Positions 1 through 9,674 are shown, counted from the stretch's first letter. The stretch: DNA of 64,000 nucleotides from Ostrinia nubilalis (GCF_963855985.1 NC_087107.1:8680001-8744000); one strand, 5' to 3'. The notes: generated by a model not told the origin, from the letters alone. Program-made: numbers and translations.

Positions 1-1455
1 TCAGTTCTGCGTACTATGTGCCCTGCCCATTGCCATTTCAGCTTGCTAATCCGTCGGGCTATGTCAGCGACTTTGGTTCGTTTACGGATCTCCTCATTTC
101 TGATTCGATCTCGCAAAGAAACACCAAGCATAGCCCTCTCCATAGCACGCTGTGCAACTTTGAGCTTCTGTATAAGGCCTATAGTGAGAGGCCACGTTTC
201 CGAGCCATAAGTTATCACTGGTAACACACATTGGTTATACACTCTAGTCTTCAGGCATTGAGGTATTTTGGACGAAAAGATGTTGCGTAGTTTCCCGAAC
301 GCTGCCCAGCCGAGTTGGATTCGACGATTGACCTCCTTTTCGAAATTGGACCTACCTAGCTGGATCGTTTGTCCGAGGTAGACATACTTGTCGACAATCT
401 CGAGAATTGAGCTCCCAACTGAAACTGGGTAGGGCGTAACATGGACATTCGACATAAGCTTCGTTTTGTCCATGTTCATCCTCAGGCCTACCTGTTGGGA
501 AACTCGATTAAGGTCTTCGAGCATTGTGCCAAGATCTTCCAACGATTCTGCCATGACTACAATATCGTCGGCAAACCGAAGGTGAGTGATGTACTCGCCA
601 TTAATGTTTATGCCGAATCCTTTCCATTCCAGGAGTTTGAAAGCGTCTTCCAATACAGCGGTGAACAGTTTCGGAGATATAACATCTCCCTGCCTAACGC
701 CTCGCTGCAGTGGAATCGCCCCCGTGCTCTGCTCCTGTACTCGGACCGACATGGTGGCGTTTTTGTACAAGCACTTCAGCACCTCGATATACCGATAGTC
801 AATACGGCACCGCTGGAGAGATTGTAACACTGCAAGTTATACTCCTCAGTCTTCTGTATAACCTGCCGCAGCGTATGGATGTGGTCTATGGTACTATAAC
901 CTTTTCGGAATCCGGCTTGTTCGGGAGGCTGGAAGTCATCGAACCTACGCGCGAGACGGTTCGTGATGACTCTCGAAAACAGTTTGTAGACATGACTCAG
1001 AAGCGAGATGGGTCTGTAATTCTTCAGCAAGGTCTTATCACCTTTCTTGAAGAAGAGCACCACCACGCTTCTGTTCCATGCCTCTGGCGTAGTTCCCTGG
1101 AGTAAGACGGAGTTAAAGAGTCTCTGAAGGACTTTCAGTACCACCCGCATTCAGAAGCTCCGATGTTATTCCGTCATCACCCGGTGCCTTGTTGTTCTTT
1201 AGCTGTTTGAGAGCCATCCTAATCTCGTATAGGCTGATGTCCGGGATATCTTCGGTATAGTGTCGAGTTAGCTTAGCTCTTGGATCTGAAGTTGAGCTAT
1301 CAACGGGTTTGGTGACCGAGGTATATAGCTGTCCATAAAACCTCTCGATCTCACCCAGAACCTCGGCTTTTGTTGACGTTACACTACCGTCCGCCGTCGT
1401 TAGCTTCGTCAGCTGGCTTTGCCCAATAGAGTTGTCTCTTGCGAACACTTTGGAG
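1..1455 (-). pseudogene. RTE-type LINE reverse transcriptase, broken; continues off the left edge
   Basis: Read on the minus strand, this is the middle and end of an RTE-clade ORF2. The 5' part (about 1455-1113) holds the linker before the RT, including KAPGDDGITSELL. The next frame (about 1150-776) has RT motifs such as NYRPISLL and QAGFRKGYSTIDHIHTLR. A third frame (about 770-1) carries GVRQGDVISPKLF, the catalytic RFADDIVVM near 590-550 and the C-terminal region that runs into WQWAGHI-type sequence in related copies. Frame breaks lie near 1140 and 840. The second has removed motif A, the stretch with the first catalytic aspartate expected after TEEYN. The 5' end is cut off near 1455. It is not functional. 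The first 150 bases match 26810-26960, another copy of the same family. Confidence 0.88.
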
Positions 1456-1539
1456 CCTTGGAACCGCTTCCACATTGCATTACAATAATTGTTTTTATTG
1501 ATATGACTAAAGAAGCGTGTTCTTGTATGAGTTATTAAA

Positions 1540-1672
1540 TTATCTAAAATCGTAGAAGAAAAACCGAAAAAACCGAAAAACCCGGATTTATAACTGACAA
1601 AAACCGAGTTCCAAATTGTGTCGGTTATCCGGTTTTTTCGGTTATCCGGTTAACCGGTTTGCATGCCCTAGT
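1540..1672. mobile_element. hAT-like transposon end (possible)
   Basis: The segment is full of CCGGTT/AACCGG and 'accgaaaa' motifs and ends at 1672. Read inward on the minus strand it begins TAGGGCATGCAAACCGG, which resembles hAT terminal inverted repeats that often start with a (C/T)AGGG..TGCAAA pattern. I see no partner end or 8-bp target duplication, so it may be a solo end. The assignment is inference. Confidence 0.35.
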
Positions 1673-1673
1673 G

Positions 1674-1862
1674 TCCATACAATATTCAGCTGCACGGCAT
1701 CTGTCCATCCATAATGCATCGAAAACGGCGCACCTGGCACAAATATCGAATTAACTACTGAACAATAAATCTGGCTGTTTGTTCTTATTGATTTTAAGTA
1801 AAAATATTGCTTTTATTTCATTATGAATTATGTATAGTTCTAGCAACTCACGAAGGCGAGTG
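1674..1862 (-). repeat. Left copy of a 190-bp repeat, inverted relative to 5935-6122
   Basis: This stretch is nearly the reverse complement of 5935-6122. The outer edge reads GTGTCCATACAATATTCAGC and the inner edge ACGAAGGCGAGTGAG. The two copies enclose about 4.1 kb. They could be the ends of a large TIR element or two independent insertions of one dispersed repeat; see the findings. Confidence 0.7.
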
Positions 1863-2935
1863 AGTCTGGGTCTCTTACAGCCCCCCTATAGGCCTGCAGC
1901 GCCCACAAGGGGGCGTTATCGCCCACTTTGGGAAAGGCTGCATTAAAGTCTTATCATTACTAGTTATTTAGTATCGGTGTGCAGTGTAATGAGCTCGTTT
2001 TTTAATTACCAATCATGAGTCATCAATTGACGAACAACCGTGCCGGCTAAATGACGAAGGTTTTAAAAGTAGTCACCTCTGCCTCAAGTCAACATTTTAC
2101 TTGAACAACTTTCGGTGCGAATTTTTCAATAACATACCAATAATTACACAATTTTACATGACAATAATACAGATACACTTGTGGTGTCAGTATTGTCATA
2201 CAGTTGACCGCACATCGAACTTTACATTTTTGTTGCAAAAATAGCTCCTGTCTCAATTCCATAAGACGGATAGTATTTAGCTTGAACTGCAGCTGTCTTT
2301 ATTAGCTCTAGATTGTTCAATAGTGGTACTAGAGCCGACTTAATGGAGTAAGTCTGTAGTAGAGTATCTTAAAGACATCATTGTGAGCTTATGGCATGCG
2401 TGACTAAATAGTTAGTCACAGGAATAGGTTTGTATTCTGTTATTCTTCAAAGTACAGACGATAGTCCATCAAACTTAACACTGAGGCATCTTATTTCAGT
2501 GTAATAGGGTCTATTTTTCAACAAATATGTGTAGTCTAATGTGTTTCAAAATGCATCAAAATTAGTTCAGCAATTTACGTGAAAACGAAACAGTCAAACA
2601 GAGTTGGGATTATTAAGTAGTAAGCTTGCCTACTATAAATTTATAAGTGGTATAAAATAAGCAGCGGTTGCTTTAAATGACTCTATGTCGCTAATGTTAC
2701 TGACAACCTGTCAACTTTGAAAGTCAATGTCATACCAACACAACACGTGCGCGAAACAACAATAATGAAACTAATAATTCTAGAATTCGATACACTGTTT
2801 TACTTATCGCCTCGGTACGGTTTGAACACACAAAATGAACACACTTAAAACTCAAAAAGTACTTTTAAACTATCACTGACCTTTTTGGTGCACTTTACAC
2901 TGATATTTTCCACAAAAACAAGGATAAAACACAAC
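1863..2935. other. No gene recognised; AT-rich unique-looking DNA
   Basis: About 1.1 kb without a reading frame of note. It starts with a short GC-rich patch (1880-1935, with CGCCC and GGGCG motifs) and is otherwise AT-rich. No repeat family was recognised. Confidence 0.5.
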
Positions 2936-3092
2936 AAAATGACGGCTAAAAGTGTTCTAGTCGATCCGTGCGCAATTCGACTCGTGCGCAGCGCTGCAGC
3001 GATCGCGGTGGTGTGCGTTCGTCAGATGTTATTAAGCGAAGGTCACACTGGCACGTCTGACGATGTCGTGACTTGTCGTAAATGTTATAGGC
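2936..3092. promoter_or_regulatory. CpG-rich patch next to a LINE insertion, possible promoter or first exon
   Basis: About 150 bp with many CG dinucleotides (CGATCG, GCGCAGCGCTGCAGCG) in an otherwise AT-rich area. A 72-codon open frame crosses it on the plus strand (2885-3103), but the protein is not one I recognise. Such patches occur at insect promoters or first exons and also inside transposons. Strand and function are undecided. Confidence 0.2.
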
Positions 3093-3101
3093 AATTAGTT
3101 T

Positions 3102-3105
<4 letters not shown>

Positions 3106-3161
<56 letters not shown>
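3106..3161 (-). repeat. 56-nt poly(A) run (poly(T) on plus) at the LINE 3' end
   Basis: Fifty-six consecutive T on the plus strand. On the minus strand this is a poly(A) tail about 97 nt after the stop codon of the LINE fragment at 3258. A long unbroken run suggests a young insertion, because such runs shorten and mutate quickly. Confidence 0.9.
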
Positions 3162-3162
<1 letters not shown>

Positions 3163-3257
3163 TTAGTGAGTGTTATTGAGATACACATGCAATGGTAGCT
3201 AGTGGAGTACTCCAATTGCAGTGCAGTGATTTAGTTTGTGAATTATGATGATTGTAA

Positions 3258-3770
3258 TTACGTTTGGTTAAATTCTTTTAGGTGATCGACTATATGGGTA
3301 ATGTAGGCTTTGAAGCTTTTTGCTGTGTCTTCTTTTCTAATTATGTCTGGTAGATTATATGGGTTGATATTTAGCAGGCGGGATGTCATTTCATGGTTAT
3401 ATCGGGCTGAAGAAAATCTAGGGCACTGTGTTAGGAGGTGTTTCCAAGTTTGTGGAGTCTGGTCATCGCAGGGACAGCGGTCATCTGCGACAATATGGAA
3501 ACGATGTAGGTATTCCTTATGATAACCGTGGTTGGTTAAGACCTGGGTGGTGGCAAAGTCCGGTCGGACGATCTTTATAAACTCCTGCAAGGTGTTGTAT
3601 GTTGGCAGGAGGGATCTTGTATGGACGCAGGTGTTCGGGTCCATATACAAAGTTTTGGCCGATTCTTTACATTTTTGCCTGTTTTGATGTTTAACGAGGC
3701 TGATGGGGACTTTTTGGAAGTCTGGTGTTCTGCGCATGTCCGATGAGCGGTAGAGGATATCCGCTTGAAT
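3258..3770 (-). pseudogene. 5'-truncated LINE ORF2 C-terminus with CxC-H-C zinc-knuckle-like motif
   Basis: The frame runs on the minus strand from about 3770 to the stop at 3258; the ATG at 3737 is internal. The protein contains TNHGYHKEYLHRF followed by RCPCDDQTPQ..HLLTQC, a Cys-x-Cys...His-x4-Cys arrangement. Family knowledge: this pattern is typical of the C-terminal tail of LINE polyproteins that follows RNase H in the R1, I and related clades. Only the tail is present, with no RT core, so this is a 5'-truncated copy followed by about 97 bp of 3' UTR and a 56-nt poly(A). The frame itself is intact over 159 codons. No convincing target duplication was found. The clade is uncertain. Confidence 0.72.
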
Positions 3771-4055
3771 TTAGAAGAAATATAGAAATGGTCACTAGTT
3801 TTAGTCGCAGTTTAGTATTTGTGGTTATAAAATGTAGCAAAAGCATTTAAGAGAAACGAGGAAAAATATTTTAAAAATCCTTATAGAGTAGAAACATACC
3901 AAATACCATGATGCAATAAGACATTTTGACTGACAAAGTATGAGTAGGTAACTATCTGGCAACGAATCAAAAAATAATAATTAAAGACTACAAATAAACA
4001 AATTGTAAATACTTGTCCTGCTACTTACCTGCCTTTAACACATTTTTATTACAGT
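3771..4055. other. No feature recognised
   Basis: AT-rich spacer between the LINE fragment and the first MITE copy. No reading frame or repeat was identified. Confidence 0.5.
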
Positions 4056-4183
4056 AAGGCTGAGCACCACTTTATTTAAACCGTGACTATAAACACAATA
4101 ACCAAGACCGGTGTTTTTGTATGGAGTTTGACAGACTTTTGAAATTTGTTAAAGTTAAAGTAAGATAGTGCAATCCAGCCTAA
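4056..4183. mobile_element. MITE family A, diverged copy (PIF/Harbinger-like)
   Basis: A copy of a roughly 120-bp palindromic family whose ends read GGCTGAGTTGCACCA and TGGTGCAACCCAGCC. The core includes ACCGGTGTTTTTGTATGGAG. TAA lies directly outside both ends, a likely 3-bp target duplication. It has no coding capacity. Other copies lie at 30068, 30981, 33846, 35621, 38931, 44664, 47696, 49926 and 50531. Confidence 0.8.
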
Positions 4184-4751
4184 GTGTATGAAGAACAAAT
4201 AAAAAGAATTTGCTAGTAAAGTATCGTTTTATGCAATTTGTGTAAGCATTGGAAACAGTCTGAACTCATCTTTACATCTCCTTCATATGTGTGCGTGCGC
4301 TCATCGTTCACTTTATTCCTGGAAAGTCCCTCGGTTATTTTACATGCACACACACCACATGAGGAAAACTGACATTGGTTTATTCAACGTCCATTGCTTG
4401 TTTTGTTACGCTTCACTGACTGCACTTCTTAGTAAAACTCTACATGTATGTGTATGATAAATTAAGAGTTGTTTCTGTTGTTGTGTGGTAGTAAAGCGCC
4501 ATCTGTGTGCGGTAAGCGAATTGAAATTGATTCGTCAACAAATGCATTGATTGGAAAGTGCATGCGATGGCGCATGAGTAATATGATGATGTTGTGTCGT
4601 TCAAAGGTGGAATGAGTAGGTACTTGCTTTAAATAATGACTATCAATATCTTTTCAGTACTTTTCTTATACATTTATGTGTCTGAATCTGCATTTATTTG
4701 AGGTTTCTTCGGGTATAATCAGACTTTTCTTCTTCTCTTAGGTATTGAGAG
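4184..4751. other. No feature recognised
   Basis: AT-rich DNA with short palindromes (for example around the GCATGCGATGGCGCATG near 4560). No gene or repeat family was identified. Confidence 0.45.
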
Positions 4752-4911
4752 CAGTGTGTGCTTACCATGAGTTTACGTTAGGTGTGCTCGCTAGCGACTG
4801 CGCAAAAAAATTACATTAAATGTATGATTTATATTATGCAGCGGGCCTAGCGGCTACTTTCAAGAAATAAAATCTTCATCGATTTTATTACGTAAACTCA
4901 AGGTAAGCACA
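4752..4911. mobile_element. Short palindromic MITE
   Basis: Ends are inverted: TGTGTGCTTACC...GAGTTTACGT on the left and ACGTAAACTC..GGTAAGCACACA on the right, about 160 bp apart. The inside has TGCTCGCTAGCGAC and a GC-rich patch. No reading frame. The superfamily is unknown. Confidence 0.6.
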
Positions 4912-5828
4912 CAATACATAACTCCAGTGGAAGACTCTACGAGCCGGAAACATACTTATTTTATTTTAAAATGTACCTAACTTTTTTATACGAGGGAATA
5001 AAACCCAGAACATTTGTATCAAAATAGTGTAACACTTTAACCATCAAGCCGAGAACATAGTTGATTTATCTAAAAATCAGTGGCCCAAATGATAGCGCCT
5101 AAATGAAAACATGTAATTTTACTATGAGCTTGTTCCAATTTATATGTAGAAAATGGAAATCTTTAAATAATTTAAAAATTCATTACTAGTTATTTGCATA
5201 CTTAACAGTTAACAACAATCAACAACTTAGCAGAAAATGTCTTTTTATTTCTGGCATAACACTGTGACCCACATCGTGGCATGCCACCCACAAATTGCTT
5301 ACCTATCATTGTCGCTATTTATTGACGAGGTAGTACTTTTGCCTCCGGTTTTCATTATGTACAAATAATTCTGAAAATTTTCCTGAAAGAAATCCAATGA
5401 ATGCGATCTTACAAGTAAAGGTTGTTGATTACCTGAAAATCTTATATGCCCATACACTAAAGTTTAAGTTTATGTTGAAGACATACTCTCGAAAAAACAT
5501 AACCCTCCTTCTGGCGCAGTCGGGTAATAAGTTCTTAGTTTGTATTTTATCAGCAAGTGGTGAGGCCAGACTCTTAATGTTTTTTAAAATGTCTTTCATT
5601 TACGTATTTTGTAGAGAAAATATCTTTTAGACTTTAGTAGACTCAAAGACATACTAATTAGCTGTGTCTTAGTTTAAAAAATAATTAATTATGTCTTACA
5701 TTATACGGGTCGTGAATTTGTAACCTACCTAGTTAAAATAATAAGTACTCTACGCATAATAGGTTTGCTGTAAGACTGGTGTATTAAATAAGGTAGGTAA
5801 GTATAACCTAGGTATAGTTGATGCAATT
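4912..5828. other. No gene recognised
   Basis: AT-rich DNA. A 77-codon open frame at 5397-5630 has no recognisable motif and is probably chance. Confidence 0.5.
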
Positions 5829-5953
5829 CACGAAGGCGAGTGAGCTAGACATGTGTGGTGGCTCGCTCGCTACTGTTAGTTTTTCAAAAGTTTTGATAGA
5901 CATTACGTTATGTGCATGCTACACACACAAGTAAAGCTCACTCGCCTTCGTGA
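5829..5953. repeat. Short inverted pair CACGAAGGCGAGTGAGCT
   Basis: CACGAAGGCGAGTGAGCT at 5829 is mirrored by AGCTCACTCGCCTTCGTG ending near 5953. The same motif also forms the inner edge of the repeat at 1674-1862. It probably marks an edge of the same mobile family. Confidence 0.6.
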
Positions 5954-6122
5954 GTTGCTAGAACTTATAATAAAATAAAAGCAATCTTTTTTCTTAAAAT
6001 TAATAAGAACAAACAGCCAGATTTATTGTTCAGTAGTTAATTTAGATCGATATTTGTGCCAGGTGCGCCGTTTTCAATGCATTATGGATGGACAGATGCC
6101 GTGCAGCTGAATATTGTATGGA
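5935..6122 (+). repeat. Right copy of the 190-bp inverted repeat
   Basis: Reverse complement of 1674-1862 with few differences. Shared landmarks are CACTCGCCTTCGTGAGTTGC at the inner edge and GCAGCTGAATATTGTATGGA at the outer edge. Confidence 0.7.
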
Positions 6123-6285
6123 AACCGAACGGCCGTCTTGTGGGCGGACGTACACTCATTCCAATAAACTTTATTGTTATTATTATAAATGCGACCTAAT
6201 TAACTCATGTGTCGCTTATATTGTATTTTACCACCTGTATTTATCATGTGACAAGCAAATAAATAAATAAATAAATAAATAATTA
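6123..6285 (+). mobile_element. LINE or SINE 3' end with (AAAT)n tail
   Basis: The sequence runs through AATAAACTTTATTG and ends in AAATAAATAAATAAATAAAT, a typical 3' simple-repeat tail of insect non-LTR elements. No coding part is attached. The family was not identified. Confidence 0.45.
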
Positions 6286-6296
6286 AAGGTAGGATA

Positions 6297-6460
6297 GTAA
6301 TAGTGACTGAAATTCTTGCGGCGCTTCTTCTCAGCATAGCCGAATGTTTGTCTCGAAGCGCTGGTACAGCAAAAAATTTATGAGACGCAAAGGCTCCTTA
6401 TGAGCATTTGAAGATTTGTACCTAAGTCTATACAAATAAATATATTTTTGATTTGAATTC
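6297..6460 (+). mobile_element. 3' UTR fragment of a LINE related to the one at 18500-22653
   Basis: This shares CTTCTTCTCAGCA, TGTTTGTCTCGAAGCGCTGGTA and a final TTTGATTTGAATT with the 3' UTR of the large minus-strand LINE (18540-18720). It is a 5'-truncated plus-strand copy of the same or a sister family. Confidence 0.65.
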
Positions 6461-6689
6461 ATAAACCTGTGCATAGCGAGAGCAAAGTAAGTGCCCTGAA
6501 GGCCTATACCTTTAATTTCGAAATTCCTTCACGGAGCGAACTAAAAACCTTCATTCAACAACATAGAGTGAATCAATTTCGGAATTACTTAAAACTTGTC
6601 TCGTTTATAACTTTGCTAAGTGGGTTGGTAATCGTGATTGTATTTATTCGGTAAAAAGTTGTTTAAACTTTGGAAGTATTCAATAGTTT

Positions 6690-6850
6690 TCTACTCGTAC
6701 GTTATAAAGAGAAAGATTTCATTGTTTGTTTGTATTGAATAGGCTCCGAACTACTGGACCGATTTTAAAAATTCTTTCATCATTAGAATCCTACGTTATT
6801 TCATTTCATATGAACATAGGTGATACAAAGTTCGTCGGTTTAGCTAGTTT
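6690..6850 (+). mobile_element. Degenerate Helitron-like fragment (Lep1-type)
   Basis: It contains GGCTCCGAACTACTGGACCG followed by a stretch ending in GCTAGT, the arrangement seen in the better Helitron-like copies at 41229 and 29031. The 5' end and terminal hairpin are lost. Confidence 0.4.
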
Positions 6851-7114
6851 TGAAATAAAACCTCATAATATAGAGTGTTCACTTTATAAATAGTAGGTAT
6901 TCTTAATTTACCATGTTTTTAAACAATCTACTCACATTCTTTCATTCATAAAATGGTTAAAAACAATTTTAACCTGACTGTACGTCTCTCATTTATTAAG
7001 ACCGCAATTAGAAAGGCTGCAATTGTTGCCTTGTTGTTTGTATTTCGAATAAAAATTACCTTATCAATTGTGTTATTAATTACTGCTGTTTATTATTGTG
7101 ATTGTTATTAATTA

Positions 7115-7475
7115 AAGACTGTCGAAGGCGGCCGATAATTTGCTCGGGTTTTTAATCAGTATTGAGTTCAATGTTCAGTTGAACATGTATGGAAATGCGC
7201 ATATTTTGTACCCCTTCAAATATCAGCGTGGGACGTCCACCTACAAGGTGGACCGACGACATCATAAAGGTAGCAAGAAGGCGCTGGACGCAGGCCGCTA
7301 CCAATAGATCAACATGGAAAGCATTGGGGGAGGCCTATGTTCAGCAGTGGACGTCCTATGGCTGAAATGATGATGATGATGAATTGTTACTGTGGTCACA
7401 TGCGACCAAGTATCGGCCGATTCCAAATTAGAAGTCGACCTAACTATCGGCCGACTAAAAGTCTGTAATCTGCTT
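7115..7475. mobile_element. MITE family C copy split by an RTE fragment
   Basis: Left part 7115-7220 and right part 7385-7475 carry GGCCGATA and TATCGGCCGACTAAAAG motifs of the family seen intact at 16983-17148. The RTE 3' end at 7227-7381 sits between them, so it landed inside the MITE. Neither part codes for protein. Confidence 0.6.
7227..7381 (+). mobile_element. RTE LINE 3' end with ATGATG tail
   Basis: It contains CCACCTACAAGGTGGACCG, GACGCAGGCCGCTACC and GTTCAGCAGTGGACGTCC, followed by GGCTGAAATGATGATGATGA. This encodes the last codons of RTE ORF2 and its simple-repeat tail. 5'-truncated plus-strand copy. Confidence 0.85.
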
Positions 7476-7917
7476 GGTAGGGAATGAATGTACTTCACGA
7501 AAGACACAAAATACGTTAAAATGGTAGTAATTCGTTCTAATCCAGAGCTCCCAACCTCAAGCCTTCTTTAAATTGCATTTGACTACAGCACTAAGCCCCT
7601 ACAAGTCCGTGTTTGCGGTCTTAATATAATTTGGGTGTCTGGCAGAACGTTCTCGATGTAGTACGGATTTTAAATTGTCTCGCAAATTACACTTCAGCAC
7701 TTTTACACGTTTTATTATGTGAGAACAAAAAAGAATAAAAGTTAAAAAAAGGAATAGCTGAAATACCTTTTAGACTTAAGGCAAAGTTTTGAGGATGGCT
7801 TATACATTTTGTAATTTTTTGTATCCTTTCAAGTAGGTACGCGCGAGTCGAATCAATGGTACCGCGGCCTCATGCGACCGTTTAGGATTTGATATAACCT
7901 ATCATAATGAAGAATAA
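7476..7917. other. No feature recognised
   Basis: AT-rich spacer. No frame or repeat was identified. Confidence 0.45.
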
Positions 7918-7996
7918 TTAGCCCATTTGCCCTCAACGGGGTCCGAACCCGCAACCGTTGCTAATGAGTCTGCTAGCTAACTACAAGATCAGGCGT
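7918..7996 (-). repeat. tRNA-like segment, possible SINE head
   Basis: On the minus strand it reads GCGGGTTCGGACCCCG, close to a tRNA B box (GGTTCGANTCC) inside a T-arm-like hairpin. A full cloverleaf is not obvious. Probably the remains of a tRNA-derived SINE. Confidence 0.35.
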
Positions 7997-8230
7997 CCGT
8001 TCATCAATTAACCCTACAGTGGTCGCGTGGATTACACCCGTAATCCACTCGTGCAAATTGTCGAATATTTTGAAATCGGTCAACGCGATCGTTTTGATAC
8101 TTCGTGTACTTTAAGTTGCATAGTCGAAGATCACACTTAATGACGTGTGAGCGCCAGGTCGCTTGTGGATGTGTCGCAGGAGCCCCGTAAATGCCAATGG
8201 TCTACCCGTGTAATCCGCGCGACCAATTAC

Positions 8231-8369
8231 GTAAGTATTTTTTAAGTTACCTTTTTTACTTAATGTGTTTGTTTTTGCATTATTAGTGTAAATTATTGCT
8301 TTGTAATAAATAATTACGGCATAGGTATGTTTTTACATTTGTGTTTTCAATAAAATCATTATATTTCAG
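8231..8369 (+). other. Probable 5' UTR intron of the piggyBac transposase
   Basis: A strong donor (TTAC/GTAAGT at about 8231) and an acceptor (TTATATTTCAG ending near 8369) bracket 140 bp just before the ATG at 8379. The placement is inference from splice consensus. Confidence 0.4.
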
Positions 8370-8378
8370 ATAAAAATC

Positions 8379-8558
8379 ATGAACAATAGACAAAAAACAC
8401 AAATTGCGGAATGGCTAGAAGTAATTGACAATGACAGCGTATCTTCTAGCGACTCTTCGGTTTCTGATGAAGAAGTGCACATTCTTCCACAAGGGAACAA
8501 GTTTCTCAGACCAGTGATTAGCCATCTAACTCAGAACCATCACAGCGGAGTTTTTTAG
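8379..8558 (+). pseudogene. piggyBac transposase, N-terminal remnant
   Basis: The frame starts at ATG 8379 and stops at TAG 8556-8558, giving 59 codons. It begins MNNRQKTQIAEWLEVIDND and is followed by a serine/acidic stretch (SSSDSSVSDEE). Acidic, low-complexity N-termini are usual in piggyBac transposases. The stop comes from the frame change at the internal deletion. The DDBD catalytic domain is absent. Confidence 0.6.
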
Positions 8559-8683
8559 GTCGCTACTTTGACTGCGGAAGAAAGCGAAATAAAAGTTCTG
8601 GAAATACTTGTAATTCGTGCAACAAATTTATTAGTCCTTATCATTCCATGATGGCCTGTATCTCTTTTTCAAAATATAATTAA
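8555..8683 (+). pseudogene. piggyBac transposase, C-terminal cysteine-rich remnant
   Basis: In the frame ending at TAA 8681-8683 the sequence reads GRYFDCGRKR...NTCNSCNKFISP...MMACISF. This spacing of cysteines with a central CNxCNKFI block matches the C-terminal cysteine-rich (RING/PHD-like) DNA-binding domain of piggyBac transposases. The last CxxC cysteine is lost. It overlaps the N-terminal remnant in another frame, so the deletion junction lies around 8540-8555. Confidence 0.72.
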
Positions 8684-8970
8684 TAAATAAGTGCAATTAG
8701 TACTGAATAATTTCTGAACTGCCACAGTTGACATTTTCTTGATGAAAAATGATGATTTTTATGTTTTGGTTAATTTATAAAAACTGAGAAGAACTGCTCG
8801 TTTCTTTGTTTGATTATTTCATTAACTAATACATAACAATAAATATAAAAAATAAAGAAACATATTTTTATAAAGAGATGTCTTCTTTTTTTACTCTATA
8901 AAATGGCTTACGCATGTAATCCACGCGACCATTTACGTAATATTTTAGAGCGCGACCACCGTAGGGTTAA

Positions 8971-9382
8971 TATCTACTCGAGTAAAAGTTAAAAAAAAAC
9001 GTATAATCGATAGATTCGATCTCTGTAATAGTTTTCTTTATTTCGGTCCTATTCTATCCAAGAAACCAGAGTAATAACGTATTCATTCTCTTTTCATTGC
9101 CAAACTAATTTAGTTTTAGTTCCACTGCAAGCCAGCCGGGCCCTAAGCAATAATCTTAGTGCTCGAATTCAATCGGGATCGAATCGAAATCTATTTATCC
9201 TGCAGTTTCCACACAAGGCACAGCTTAATTGAGAGTAAAACCTAGGATTGGGTCCAGAAGTGGCCTGGTAATACTGGAGGCGTGATGCGTCGGATTGCGA
9301 GCCTTGTATGCATCCATAAAGGGCAGGATATGGGCATAAACAGACGTTTACATCTTCAGATTTTAATATCTATCATTTTTTA
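8971..9382. other. No feature recognised
   Basis: AT-rich spacer between the piggyBac copy and an RTE/SINE composite. Confidence 0.45.
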
Positions 9383-9530
9383 GCCAGAAGACGTCCATTG
9401 CTGGTCAAAGCTGGTTCCACCTTCGGCTTGATCATCACTTACCATCAGGTGAGATACAGGTCAAGAGCTTCCTCGTTATGGAGAAAAAAGTCCTCCCCGG
9501 GGATTTCTATAACGACCGATTCTGAGCTGT
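9383..9530 (-). mobile_element. RTE LINE 3' fragment interrupted by a SINE-1 tail
   Basis: Left piece 9383-9412 (GACGTCCATTGCTGG) and right piece 9488-9530 (CCTCCCCGGGGATTTC) are consecutive parts of the RTE 3' coding end in minus orientation. A plus-oriented SINE-1 3' end (9413-9487) separates them, so the SINE inserted into the LINE. Confidence 0.65.
9413..9487 (+). mobile_element. SINE-1 3' end fragment
   Basis: It matches the 3' part of the full SINE at 47240: CCACCTTCGG, CATCACTTACCATCAGGTGA, CAAGAGCTTCCTCGTT, then a short A run. The tRNA-like head is missing. Confidence 0.75.
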
Positions 9531-9674
9531 ATGTCAGGGGCCCTGAAAAATAACCCTAGTTATGCCAATGGCAAAACTTAGTGAGTACCTAGGTACGTGA
9601 TGATATACAGAACCTTGGAACGTGGCTGTGAAGATAATTCTTCAGAAGTTTGAAGTTTCATTCTTTTAGGTTCT

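Larger units (their letters stand above)
8012..8966 (+). mobile_element. Internally deleted piggyBac element (955 bp) with TTAA duplications
   Basis: TTAA flanks both ends (8008-8011 and 8967-8970). The termini are inverted: CCCTACAGTGGTCGCG on the left and CGCGACCACCGTAGGG on the right, 16 bp with one mismatch. A subterminal motif built on GTAATCC(A/G)CGCGACCA(A/T)TTACGTAA occurs near both ends (8210-8235 and 8915-8940). TTAA targeting and CCC(T)-type ends are diagnostic of the piggyBac superfamily. Inside are the N-terminal and C-terminal coding ends of a transposase, but the catalytic middle is missing, so the copy is non-autonomous. Confidence 0.9.

Noticed and set aside
16..1105. Plus-strand open frames over 1-1105 (up to 131 codons)
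   Set aside because: They are antisense shadows of the minus-strand RTE reverse transcriptase.
3101..3106. Telomere-specific (SART/TRAS-like) insertion of the poly(A) LINE
   Set aside because: The flank is not a TTAGG repeat.
2946..3215. Lysine-rich 89-codon minus frame
   Set aside because: It runs through the LINE poly(A) tail; the lysines are AAA codons.
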